A DNA stretch of 64,000 nt, from the NCBI GenBank assembly GCA_900696495.1, contig CAADGI010000020.1:1-64000 (forward strand), given 5' to 3'. Shown one piece after another: positions 26,686 to 34,814 of the stretch (its first letter is position 1; the number at the start of each line of letters is the position of its first letter). The position numbers and the translations under genes were made by a program. The notes beneath the pieces are model-generated. The model was given only the letters and a program-made list of their open reading frames with translations, was not told the DNA's origin and searched no databases. Origin of the DNA: an uncultured Alphaproteobacteria bacterium (GTDB lineage Bacteria > Pseudomonadota > Alphaproteobacteria > Micavibrionales > Micavibrionaceae).

Positions 26686-27690
26686 CTATTCGTTGCAGGT
26701 CAGGTTGTTGTAATCGTACCAGCAATTGAGGCCGGGACAGACCGCGTCCTGGCGGAAGGCGCCGTCAAGCTCGATGACAACGCCGGTGCGCACGGGCGGA
26801 ACAGCGGCGCAGGGCGGCGGATGCCAGAAAGTATCATACAAAATAAATATCCTGTCGACGCCCGGGCCCACGGCCGGGGGCATGACAGGCGGCGGATTGG
26901 CGACTTCCAGCGCGTTGCTCCACGTGCCGCGGCAACCTTCGCATTCGCGCCTGTCCGTGCAGATATGCTGGTCGTACGTGAGCCAGTTGTCTTTGTTTAT
27001 GTTCGAGCATTTCGCTTCCATCCAGATTTCAGCCATGCTGCCGCAGATCACGGTCGGCGGCATCGGCAGCGGCGTGGCGGGCCGGTGCATCACAAAATTT
27101 TCTCTCCAGTAAGGCCGAAGCGACCAGCGAACCAGCATGGTGACGGCGCGGTCAAGATAGATGGCATCCATGGGAGCGCCGGGCGGGTTTGGGCCGGGCT
27201 CGGGCAGGATCAAAGGCTGGAAAATATCGATCGGCATCTGCAACACGATCACGAGCGGGTTGATAGGGTTTGGGATCAAGGCGCCGGTGAGCCAGGGAAT
27301 CGGGGCGCATGCCGGCCCGAAACAAAGCGGCGGCATGCGGAATAATGTTCCATACGGGGCGCCGGTGCCCACAAACCGGAACGCGCCGTCGCTGAACAGC
27401 ACGTCGTCCCGCTCGGGCATTTCACGCATGTGATGATCGAAACAGGACATATAAAGAATGCTGTCTCTAAAAGTGATGTCTTTACTCAACTGGATAAGAG
27501 TCTGGGCGGTTTCGAATTGGCGTTTGCCGCCCATCCATGAATGCGCCGATTGCGCTTCGTAAATACCAGGGTCGCAGGTCGGGGGGATCGGCTGGGCCCG
27601 CGCTCCGCCGCCCCATGCCAGGACAAGCATAAAAATCGCCAAAAAAACGTGTATTTTCAAGACAAACCGCCCGGGCCCCGAATAATTCAT
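26686..27690 (-). CDS. Secreted cysteine- and proline-rich protein, 334 aa
   Basis: A signal peptide (hydrophobic core about 10-30, cleavage probable after GARA) leads to a mature protein with at least a dozen cysteines and many prolines. Cysteine pairs occur as CFGPAC, CTDRRECEGC and CPGLNC, which suggests several disulfides and a periplasmic or extracellular location. I do not recognise the family. It converges on htpG with a 6-nt gap and precedes no obvious partner gene. Confidence 0.6.
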   Translation of the reverse strand: MNYSGPGRFVLKIHVFLAIFMLVLAWGGGARAQPIPPTCDPGIYEAQSAHSWMGGKRQFETAQTLIQLSKDITFRDSILYMSCFDHHMREMPERDDVLFSDGAFRFVGTGAPYGTLFRMPPLCFGPACAPIPWLTGALIPNPINPLVIVLQMPIDIFQPLILPEPGPNPPGAPMDAIYLDRAVTMLVRWSLRPYWRENFVMHRPATPLPMPPTVICGSMAEIWMEAKCSNINKDNWLTYDQHICTDRRECEGCRGTWSNALEVANPPPVMPPAVGPGVDRIFILYDTFWHPPPCAAVPPVRTGVVIELDGAFRQDAVCPGLNCWYDYNNLTCNE

Positions 27691-27739
27691 GTCGCTTTAT
27701 AAGTTTATCACAGGACGGGAAGACGTGACCAGCTTGTCC

Positions 27740-28189
27740 TTAAAGCATGCCCTGATAATGCCGACGGGCCATTTCCTCGATTTCGTCGTCCGGAAAGTCG
27801 AAATGGCGGCCCAACTCCTCGATCATCACCTGCCGCAGCAGGCTGAGCAGGTCGTCGCAGGATTCGCACCACATATCCAGCAGCGGGCGGCGGTAGATCA
27901 CCAGAACATCGTCGTCATTGGCGGTTTTCTTCTCGACGCCCGGGGATATTTCCTTGCCGCTTTTATATTGCGCCAGAAGATCGTAGGGATTCTCGAGATC
28001 AAGCTCTTCCACCGTCGTTTCGTCGGGAAAATCCTCGACGCGGATCGCAAGCCCGTCGCAATGCTCCAGCAACTCTTCCGGCAGATTATCCAACATCGAA
28101 CCGGCTATGGCCTCGATCTCGTCGGTGCCGGGCGGCACCGAATAGTTCATGATGATCCGTTGTTGTTGCGCTCCCATGACGTTAGCCAT
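27740..28189 (-). CDS. Zincin-like family protein lacking metal ligands
   Basis: Resembles the small bacterial minimal metallopeptidase family (Zincin_1, formerly DUF1025): LPEELLEHCDGLAIRVEDFPDE near the N-terminus, LVIYRRPLLDMWCE in the middle and a following helix-loop ending in HFDFPDDEIEEMA. Family members normally read HEIGHHF at this site; here it is EELGRHF, so both histidines of the HExxH motif are replaced. The fold may be kept for binding rather than catalysis. Start uncertain: ATG at 28189 or at 28150 (MNYSVPP). Confidence 0.75.
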   Translation of the reverse strand: MANVMGAQQQRIIMNYSVPPGTDEIEAIAGSMLDNLPEELLEHCDGLAIRVEDFPDETTVEELDLENPYDLLAQYKSGKEISPGVEKKTANDDDVLVIYRRPLLDMWCESCDDLLSLLRQVMIEELGRHFDFPDDEIEEMARRHYQGML

Positions 28190-28283
28190 TTTGCATTCCC
28201 ACCGCGGAATTCATCCGCCAACTTTTTTGATTCTGTATATAAGCGTACGATGATTTACAGGCCTGCACAATCCTGTAAAGCCT

Positions 28284-29912
28284 TTATGGACGGCTGCGTG
28301 TGGAAATCTGCCTTGGATCCATTCTGATTTCGATTAAAGCCGCTTTGCCTGATTTGGAAACTTCAGGCCATAATTTTTTGAAATCACTGGCATTATTCAC
28401 GCGAGCTGAGACGGCGCCGTAACTCTCCGCCAGCTTCACGAAATCCGGGTTCGTCAGCGCCGTGCCGCTCACCCGCCCGGGGAATTCCCGTTCCTGGTGC
28501 ATGCGGATCGTGCCGTACATGTTGTTATTGCAAACGATGATGATCGGTTTCGCCTTGTGATGAATTGCCGTCGCCAGCTCCTGCCCGGTCATCATGAACC
28601 CGCCATCGCCGCAAAACCCGATCACGGTTCTGTCAGGATATTGAAGCGACGCCGCCACCGCAGCCGGCACGCCGTAACCCATCGCGCCGCTGACGGGCCC
28701 GAGAAAACGACCGGGCCGCGCATAACGCAAATAACGCTGCGGCCAGCCCGCGAAATTCCCCGCATCGACCGTCACGATTGAATCGCGCGGGAACAACTCC
28801 TGCGCATGACGCATGATTTCCGTCATATCCGCGCCCTTCCATCCCTGCGCGGCGTCTTTAATCGCCGTCCATTCCATGTAGTCTTTACGGCCATCCGCGC
28901 ACCACGCCGCCCATTTGCGCCCGTCCAGCGTGAACGCCGCCGCCAGCGCCGCACTCAAGGCCTGCGCATGCGCCGCGATCGCAAGGTCGGGCGTGAACGC
29001 TTTTCCGAACGCGTCCGCCGAAGGATAAACATGGATCGTCTTCTGCCCTTTTTTCGGCAGCGTATAGGCCTGCACCGTCGTCTCATCCGGCCGCGCGCCG
29101 AGAAACAGCAAGAGGCCGGCGGCCTCAAGCCGCTCGATCAGTTTCGGGTTGGAGCCGAAACTCATTTCGCCGATATAGCAGGGATGATTGTGATCCATGA
29201 TGTCCTGCTGACGGAATCCCGCAACAACAGGCAAATGCGCCGCGCGCGCGAAGCTCGCAAGATTTTCGCAATCGGAATCTTTCCATGTACCGCCGCCGCC
29301 GATAACCACGGGCCGCTCCGCCGCCGCGAGCATATCCGTCAGCGCCTTCACATCCTGCGGCGACGGCTTAGTTTCCACCACCGGCAAAACATTGGCCTGC
29401 ACGGATTTTCCGCCCTCAAATAAAATATCTTCCGGCAGACCCACCACCACCGGCCCCGGCCTTCCCGACAGCGCCGCATAAAATGCCCGCGCGATCAAAT
29501 CCGGAATGGAGGGAATTGCCTCGATGACGAATGCTTCCTTCGCCAGCGGCGCGAACATGGCCGCGATATCGAATTCCTGGAACGCCTCCCGCCCGCGGTC
29601 GCGTGAATGAATAAGACCCGAGAATAAAATCACCGGCACGGAGGATTGCTTCGCCGTATGAATCCCGATCGACGCATTGCAGGCGCCCGGCCCGCGCGTC
29701 ACGAAAATAATTCCCGGCTGTCCGGTCAGTTGCGCATGCGCCTCGGCCATGAACGCCGCGCCCGACTCATGGCGGCAGGTAATCACCTCTATATGAGGAA
29801 AATCTAAAAAAGCATCGAGGGCTGGAAGGTAACTCTCCCCCGCCACGCAAAACACGCGGCTTACGCCATGTACCGCCAGGCATTCAACAAGCAACCGACC
29901 GCCGGAAATCAT
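28284..29912 (-). CDS. TPP-dependent acetolactate synthase-like enzyme
   Basis: Member of the acetolactate synthase/pyruvate oxidase family, 542 residues. Visible: the catalytic glutamate in CRHESGAAFMAEA, the FAD/substrate-domain region, and the TPP signature GDGGFMMTGQEL ending in VCNNNMYG. No small regulatory subunit gene is adjacent, so it is probably not the biosynthetic IlvB but one of the related catabolic decarboxylases or ligases. The start is fixed by GAGGG before ATG at 29912. Confidence 0.85.
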   Translation of the reverse strand: MISGGRLLVECLAVHGVSRVFCVAGESYLPALDAFLDFPHIEVITCRHESGAAFMAEAHAQLTGQPGIIFVTRGPGACNASIGIHTAKQSSVPVILFSGLIHSRDRGREAFQEFDIAAMFAPLAKEAFVIEAIPSIPDLIARAFYAALSGRPGPVVVGLPEDILFEGGKSVQANVLPVVETKPSPQDVKALTDMLAAAERPVVIGGGGTWKDSDCENLASFARAAHLPVVAGFRQQDIMDHNHPCYIGEMSFGSNPKLIERLEAAGLLLFLGARPDETTVQAYTLPKKGQKTIHVYPSADAFGKAFTPDLAIAAHAQALSAALAAAFTLDGRKWAAWCADGRKDYMEWTAIKDAAQGWKGADMTEIMRHAQELFPRDSIVTVDAGNFAGWPQRYLRYARPGRFLGPVSGAMGYGVPAAVAASLQYPDRTVIGFCGDGGFMMTGQELATAIHHKAKPIIIVCNNNMYGTIRMHQEREFPGRVSGTALTNPDFVKLAESYGAVSARVNNASDFKKLWPEVSKSGKAALIEIRMDPRQISTRSRP

Positions 29913-30043
29913 GATAACCCTCGAAAAACAGCCGTTTCCGCATTCATCATATGGAACCCGGCGTAAAAAACAATCACGCGTATGGAAAGACGGCCAAAAT
30001 CCCTTTATAATTGTGAGGTTGTTTAATTCTCGCAGCAGGCCTC

Positions 30044-30607
30044 ATGCCCTATTCACTCGACAGAGTCAAAATCCTCATCGTTGATGACATGGTTCCCATG
30101 CTCTCGCTGGTGAAATCGGTGCTGTCGATTTACGGCTTCAAGGAAATCTTCACGGCCAACGACGGCGAAGAGGCGTTCGAGCTCGTCTGCCGCCACGACC
30201 CAGACCTCATCATCACCGACTGGGTGATGGAGCCCATGGACGGGCTGGAATTCACCAAGAAAGTGCGCCGCAGCCCGCTAAGCCCTAACCCTTACGTCCC
30301 GATCCTGATGATGACGGGTTTCAGCTCGCGTATCCGTGTCGAAAGTTCGCGCGACACCGGCATCACCGAATTCCTGGTCAAACCGTTCAACTCCAGGGAC
30401 TTATGCGCGCGCATCGTGCAGATCGTCGAAAACCCGCGCCAGTTCGTCGACGCCGTGGAATTTTTCGGGCCCGACCGCCGCCGCCGCGATGACCGCGATT
30501 ATGAAGGCACGCGCAAGCGCGGTGACGATGCCACGCGCGGCAAGAGCGACGACAAAACCACCGACATTCTCAAAAAACTGCGTGAAGAAGCAAAAACCAT
30601 CTCATGA
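30044..30607 (+). CDS. CheY-like response regulator
   Basis: Single receiver domain (about 8-130) with the acidic pair D14/D15, phospho-acceptor D59 in LIITDWVMEP, the switch threonine in MMTGFSS and K113 in LVKPF. No DNA-binding domain follows; the C-terminal 50 residues are a charged tail that opens with FFGPDRRRRDD. Its stop overlaps the next gene by 4 nt. Together they look like a phosphorelay-derived signalling unit, possibly for motility. Confidence 0.88.
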   Translation: MPYSLDRVKILIVDDMVPMLSLVKSVLSIYGFKEIFTANDGEEAFELVCRHDPDLIITDWVMEPMDGLEFTKKVRRSPLSPNPYVPILMMTGFSSRIRVESSRDTGITEFLVKPFNSRDLCARIVQIVENPRQFVDAVEFFGPDRRRRDDRDYEGTRKRGDDATRGKSDDKTTDILKKLREEAKTIS

Positions 30608-31113
30608 AACAAGACAAGCCGCGTAAACCCCGCTTTATCAAGCCCCCGAATGTCCTCAAGCAGAAGGTCGGCATCGGCGGCTTTGATGAAAAGCTCATCG
30701 CGCGCAGCCAGGAATTCATCGAAAAGGTCGAGGTCGATTTCATCCCCTACGCCGAAAAATACCTTCAGGACTTCTCAAGGGGCGTCAAAGCGGCAGCTGG
30801 CAGCAACGATAATTTCAGCAAGGTACGAAACGACATCATCTATCCCGTCATGCAGCTTAAGGCCAATGGCGGCATGTTCCAATATCAACTCGTGAGCGAG
30901 GTCGCTGATATCGCCCTGCAATTCCTCGAGGCCGTCGATAACGATACGGTCAATAACGAAACGCTGGATGTCCTGCGGGCGCATGAAAAGACGCTGAAAG
31001 TCATCATCGCCAACAAGCTGAAAGGCAGCGGCGGCCAGGAAGGATTCCGCCTGATCCAGGAGCTCGACAAGGCCTGCAAACGCTACTTCTCGAAGTACAA
31101 AAAAGCTGAGTAG
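30604..31113 (+). CDS. Hpt-like helical protein without the phospho-histidine
   Basis: 169-residue protein, mostly helical. Residues 80-100 (VMQLKANGGMFQYQLVSEVA) match the core of histidine phosphotransfer domains, AHxLKGxxxxFGxxxLxxxA, but the active-site histidine is replaced by Met83 and the following glycine by Ala87. It is translationally coupled to the receiver gene by an ATGA overlap. The likely role is to bind a receiver without accepting phosphate. Alternative: an unrelated four-helix protein. Confidence 0.6.
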   Translation: MKQDKPRKPRFIKPPNVLKQKVGIGGFDEKLIARSQEFIEKVEVDFIPYAEKYLQDFSRGVKAAAGSNDNFSKVRNDIIYPVMQLKANGGMFQYQLVSEVADIALQFLEAVDNDTVNNETLDVLRAHEKTLKVIIANKLKGSGGQEGFRLIQELDKACKRYFSKYKKAE

Positions 31114-31194
31114 AACAGGAATATCTTCCGCACCCTGCGGTTTATCTTTCGTTAATTTTGATGTAGGATAATGAAAGAGTAAGGGGATTCTCAC

Positions 31195-31368
31195 ATGGAA
31201 ATACCAGCCCAGTTTGCAGCCGAACAGGCCATATTAAGGCAGAATGTCGCGCTGTCGCTGATCAAGTCGGCCGCCGACGCCGAGAAACAGCTGGTCGGCA
31301 TTCTCGAGGATTCCGCTCGCCAGATCGCCGCTTCCAACCGCGGCAACAACGTCAATTTCCAGGTTTAA
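31195..31368 (+). CDS. Short YjfB-like putative motility protein, 57 aa
   Basis: Small ORF starting MEIPAQFAAEQAIL and ending NNVNFQV, with AAGGGG about 9 nt before the ATG. The pattern of a short amphipathic helix, KSAADAEKQLVGILED and an N-rich end resembles the YjfB family of putative motility proteins. It follows the pseudo-Hpt gene after 81 nt. The call rests on overall resemblance, so moderate confidence. Confidence 0.55.
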   Translation: MEIPAQFAAEQAILRQNVALSLIKSAADAEKQLVGILEDSARQIAASNRGNNVNFQV

Positions 31369-31373
31369 TTAGC

Positions 31374-32591
31374 TTAAGCGACCGCTCTCAGCGCGTGGTG
31401 TGAATTCCACAGCTCTTCAAGCGCGCCTGCAAGCCTCTCTATATCTTCAGTCGAATGCGCCGCCGTCGCCGTCAAACGCAGGCGCTCCGTGCCGCGCGGC
31501 ACGGTCGGGTAATTGATCGGCTGCACGTAAATCCCGTAATCGCGCATCAATATATCCGTCACCTCGCGGCAGCAATTCGGATCGCCCACCACCAGCGGCA
31601 CGATATGCGTCGGCCCCTGCATAAAGGGCAGGTCCGCCCGCGTAAGCAAATCTTTCAATAGCTTTACATTGCGGCGTTGTTTCTCGCGTTCGATCTGTGA
31701 AACCTTCAGATGCTCCACCGCCGCATGCGCGGACGCCAATACAGATGGCGGCAGGCTGGTCGTGAAAATAAACCCGCCGGCAAAACAACGAATGGAATCG
31801 ATCACATTCTTTTTGCCCGTGATAAATCCGCCCATCGCGCCGTAAGCCTTGCCAAACGTACCCTCGATAATATCAATACGGCCCAGAACGCTTCGCTCTT
31901 CGGCGACGCCGCCGCCGCGCGGTCCGTAGATTCCAACCGCGTGCACCTCATCGAGATACGTCATCGCGTTATATTTTTCCGCGAGGTCCGCAATCTGCTC
32001 GATCGGGCCGATATCCCCGTCCATCGAATAGACCGATTCAAAAACGATGATCTTCGGCCGCTTGATATCCACCGCTTGCAGCAAAGATTCCAGATGCTCG
32101 ACATCGTTATGTCTGAAGATCTGCTTCTCCGCGCCGCTGCTGCGGATGCCGTGGATCATCGAGGCATGATTCATCGCGTCGGAAAAAATTACGCAGCCCG
32201 GCATTAATTTGCCGAGCACGCCGAGCGCGCCTTCATTCGCCACATAACCCGAGGAGAAAACCAGCCCCGCTTCCTTGCCGTGCAGTTCAGCAACCGAAGC
32301 CTCCAGCTCCACATGATATTTCGTCGTGCCGGAAATATTGCGCGTGCCGCCTGCGCCCGCGCCGGAATTGTAAAGCGCGTCACGCGCCGCCGCGATCACT
32401 TTCGGGTGCTGTCCCATGCCGAGATAATCGTTGCTGCACCAGATCGTGACTTCTTTCTGGCCGCCGTCCAGCGCGTGATAAATCGCTTTCGGGAACTTGC
32501 CGACGATACGTTCGAGCGTCGCAAAAGTGCGGTAGCGCCCTTCGCGCTTCACACCCTCGACACAGTTTTTAAAATGTTCGTTGTAATCCAT
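31374..32591 (-). CDS. hemA: 5-aminolevulinate synthase
   Basis: PLP enzyme that condenses glycine and succinyl-CoA, the C4 route to haem typical of alphaproteobacteria. The 405 residues show [21 protein letters not shown], the [10 protein letters not shown] aspartate block and the PLP lysine in [12 protein letters not shown]. The start is ATG at 32591 with GAAGG ahead; an open extension upstream is rejected. Divergent from nothing close: the TetR-like gene upstream is on the same strand, 28 nt away. Confidence 0.96.
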   Translation of the reverse strand: MDYNEHFKNCVEGVKREGRYRTFATLERIVGKFPKAIYHALDGGQKEVTIWCSNDYLGMGQHPKVIAAARDALYNSGAGAGGTRNISGTTKYHVELEASVAELHGKEAGLVFSSGYVANEGALGVLGKLMPGCVIFSDAMNHASMIHGIRSSGAEKQIFRHNDVEHLESLLQAVDIKRPKIIVFESVYSMDGDIGPIEQIADLAEKYNAMTYLDEVHAVGIYGPRGGGVAEERSVLGRIDIIEGTFGKAYGAMGGFITGKKNVIDSIRCFAGGFIFTTSLPPSVLASAHAAVEHLKVSQIEREKQRRNVKLLKDLLTRADLPFMQGPTHIVPLVVGDPNCCREVTDILMRDYGIYVQPINYPTVPRGTERLRLTATAAHSTEDIERLAGALEELWNSHHALRAVA

Positions 32592-32619
32592 CTCGGCCTT
32601 CAGAATGCCAGATATATAG

Positions 32620-33210
32620 TTATAACCCAATCGAATTTGCAAGGCTTTCGGCCCGGCTTAAATCCTTGTCCAAAGCTGCCATAACCTTGGCCAGATCGGC
32701 GCTTTCATCGCCCGCCCAGACCCTTAAATTCTTAATATAAATGCCCGTCAGCCCGGCCAGCCGCAGCGCCCCGTCCCAGCCATTGGCATCCTGCCCTGCC
32801 GCCTCCAGCATCCAGTTCATCGATTTGCATAGATGCGGCAGCCCTATGAAAACCTGCTTGGGATCGGATTTGAACGACTCCAATACGGAAACCAGACCGG
32901 GCCGGTACGCATTCAGCGCTTCATACCGCTCCATCAGCAGGTCGAACAGCCGGTCGCGCGGCGAAACGTCCGGGTCCGGCTCGCCCGCCGCCTCCAATAC
33001 CTGTTTATCGATCATCCTTCCCAGCGCGGCCAGGATGTCGCCCTTATCCTCGAAATGCTCGCGAAGCCGGGCCAATGTGATCTTGTTGGCCCTGGCCAGG
33101 CCCGCCAGCGTCAGGTCCTGCCACCCTTCCCGGGCGGCCAGTTCCAGCGCCGATTCAACCAGCTTCTCTTTAGTGTGTCGGAGCGTGTCTTTTTGCTGTT
33201 TTTTGGCCAT
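32620..33210 (-). CDS. TetR-type regulator with a COQ9-like C-terminus
   Basis: 196 residues. The N-terminal third is a TetR-type HTH ([37 protein letters not shown] reads as the canonical three helices). The C-terminal domain, with [22 protein letters not shown], resembles the COQ9/alphaproteobacterial TetR-like proteins, so either DNA binding or a ubiquinone-related lipid-binding role is possible. It is divergent from the PfkB kinase gene, with an inverted repeat between the two starts. Confidence 0.75.
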   Translation of the reverse strand: MAKKQQKDTLRHTKEKLVESALELAAREGWQDLTLAGLARANKITLARLREHFEDKGDILAALGRMIDKQVLEAAGEPDPDVSPRDRLFDLLMERYEALNAYRPGLVSVLESFKSDPKQVFIGLPHLCKSMNWMLEAAGQDANGWDGALRLAGLTGIYIKNLRVWAGDESADLAKVMAALDKDLSRAESLANSIGL

Positions 33211-33214
33211 GTTC

Positions 33215-33229
33215 CGGGTTATATACCCG
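33215..33229. promoter_or_regulatory. Candidate operator between the TetR-like and PfkB genes
   Basis: CGGGT and ACCCG form a 5-bp inverted repeat around TATAT, centred in the 51-nt divergent intergenic region. The position would allow control of both genes. Short arms keep confidence low. Confidence 0.35.
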
Positions 33230-33261
33230 TTTTGGGAAACTGTAAAAAGGATTAAAAACTG

Positions 33262-34260
33262 ATGTCTGCTAAACTCGGAGTTGTCGCCGTCGGCAACGCG
33301 CTCGTTGATGTTCTCTCGCAAGCCACGGATAATTTTATCGCCGCCCAGAAGAAAAAGCACGGCATGGAAAAAGGCGCGATGACCCTGATCGACGAACCGC
33401 GCGCGGTCGAGCTTTACAGCGAAATGGGCCCGGGCATCGAAACCTCCGGCGGCTCGGCGGCGAACACGATGGCGGGCTTCGCATCCTTCGGCGGCAAGGG
33501 CGGCTTCATCGGCAAGGTCGCGAACGACAAACTCGGCCAGACATTCCAGCACGACATCCGCGCACAAGGCGTAACCTTCACCACCGTCCCCCTCGCCATC
33601 GGCGCGCCGACGGGCCGCTGCCTGATCCTCGTCACGCCGGATGCCCAGCGCACCATGAACACCTTCCTCGGCGCCAGCGTCGAACTCAACGAAGACGACA
33701 TCGATGAAAAACTGGTCGCCTCCGCGCAAGTGACGTATCTCGAGGGCTACCTCTTCGACCGCGAACAGGCCAAGCGGGCCTTCGTCCGCGCCGCCGACGC
33801 CGCGCATGATGCCGGCCAGCGCGTTGCGCTGACATTATCAGACCCTTTCTGCGTCGACCGTCACCGCGGCGATTTCCGCAAGCTGGTTGAAAATCACATC
33901 GACATTCTTTTCGCGAACGAGGACGAAATCATTTCGCTCTACCAGACGAAAAATTTCGAACAGGCCGCCGCCACCGTGAAGGACAAATGCGAAATCGCCG
34001 TCCTGACTCGCAGCGAAAAGGGCGCCGTCGTTCTTGGCAGGGGCGAGCAGATCGCTGTTCCCGCCGCGCCCGTCGCCAAGATCGTCGATACCACCGGCGC
34101 AGGCGACCAGTTCGCCGCCGGCTTCCTCTATGGCTTCACGGAAAAAATGCCGCTCGAGAAATGCGCGAAACTCGGTGCCGCCGCCGCCGCCGAAGTCATC
34201 GGCCATATCGGTCCCCGCCCGCAGCAGCGTTATTCCGAACTGATCAGACAGGCAGCCTAA
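33262..34260 (+). CDS. PfkB-family carbohydrate/nucleoside kinase
   Basis: Ribokinase-fold kinase, 332 residues. The N-terminal motif ETSGGSAANTMAG and the C-terminal anion-hole motif DTTGAGDQFAAGFLYG with its catalytic aspartate are both present. The arrangement and length match alphaproteobacterial adenosine kinase-like proteins. Substrate not proven. Its stop codon overlaps that of the macrodomain gene by 4 nt. Confidence 0.9.
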   Translation: MSAKLGVVAVGNALVDVLSQATDNFIAAQKKKHGMEKGAMTLIDEPRAVELYSEMGPGIETSGGSAANTMAGFASFGGKGGFIGKVANDKLGQTFQHDIRAQGVTFTTVPLAIGAPTGRCLILVTPDAQRTMNTFLGASVELNEDDIDEKLVASAQVTYLEGYLFDREQAKRAFVRAADAAHDAGQRVALTLSDPFCVDRHRGDFRKLVENHIDILFANEDEIISLYQTKNFEQAAATVKDKCEIAVLTRSEKGAVVLGRGEQIAVPAAPVAKIVDTTGAGDQFAAGFLYGFTEKMPLEKCAKLGAAAAAEVIGHIGPRPQQRYSELIRQAA

Positions 34261-34814
34261 AGCATTATCGTCTTGAGCCGTTCGCGGTAAACGCTGAGAG
34301 TCTTCTCCGTGCGCGCGACGATGCGCACCTCTTCCATATTTTCATCAAGCCGCTCGGAAATCCCCTGCAGCATCAGCCGCGCCGCGCGCGGCTTCGGAAA
34401 TCCCTGCTTGCCCGACCCCAGAGGCGGAAACCCGATCGTCCGCAACCCCATCGCATGCGCGGTTTCCATCGCCTTGCGGCACGCATTGACCAGATATCTG
34501 TCCGGCCTGTCGGTATCGAGACGCCTGATCGGCACGATGCAGAAAAAGATATGCAAGGCGGGAAGATCGAAACCCGGCACGGTATAAACATCGCCCACGC
34601 GCGGGCGGAAAATATTTTCCAGCACGAAATCGTCGAGCTTCTTCCCCGCCTCTTTTAAAATGCAGCGGTTGATCTCGCCCCTGTATTCAAGATTCTGCGG
34701 AATAAAAGTGACGATGGCATCCACATCCTGGCGCGTGATATCCCCCTGCACCAGCGTAATACGGTTGAGATAGGGGTTGGAACGCCTGTTGGGGTCTGTT
34801 ATCACTATGTCCAT
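34257..34814 (-). CDS. Macrodomain protein (ADP-ribose-binding)
   Basis: 185 residues covering one macrodomain, the fold that binds ADP-ribose and often removes it from O-acetyl-ADP-ribose or proteins. Seen: ITLVQGDITRQDVDAIV near the start, a weakly conserved N-loop (TFIPQNLEYRGE instead of the usual VNAAN), and the phosphate loop FPPLGSGKQGFP. The altered asparagine region makes hydrolase activity uncertain. The start codon overlaps head-to-head with that of the YejA-like gene through a shared CATG (34812-34815). Confidence 0.82.
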   Translation of the reverse strand: MDIVITDPNRRSNPYLNRITLVQGDITRQDVDAIVTFIPQNLEYRGEINRCILKEAGKKLDDFVLENIFRPRVGDVYTVPGFDLPALHIFFCIVPIRRLDTDRPDRYLVNACRKAMETAHAMGLRTIGFPPLGSGKQGFPKPRAARLMLQGISERLDENMEEVRIVARTEKTLSVYRERLKTIML

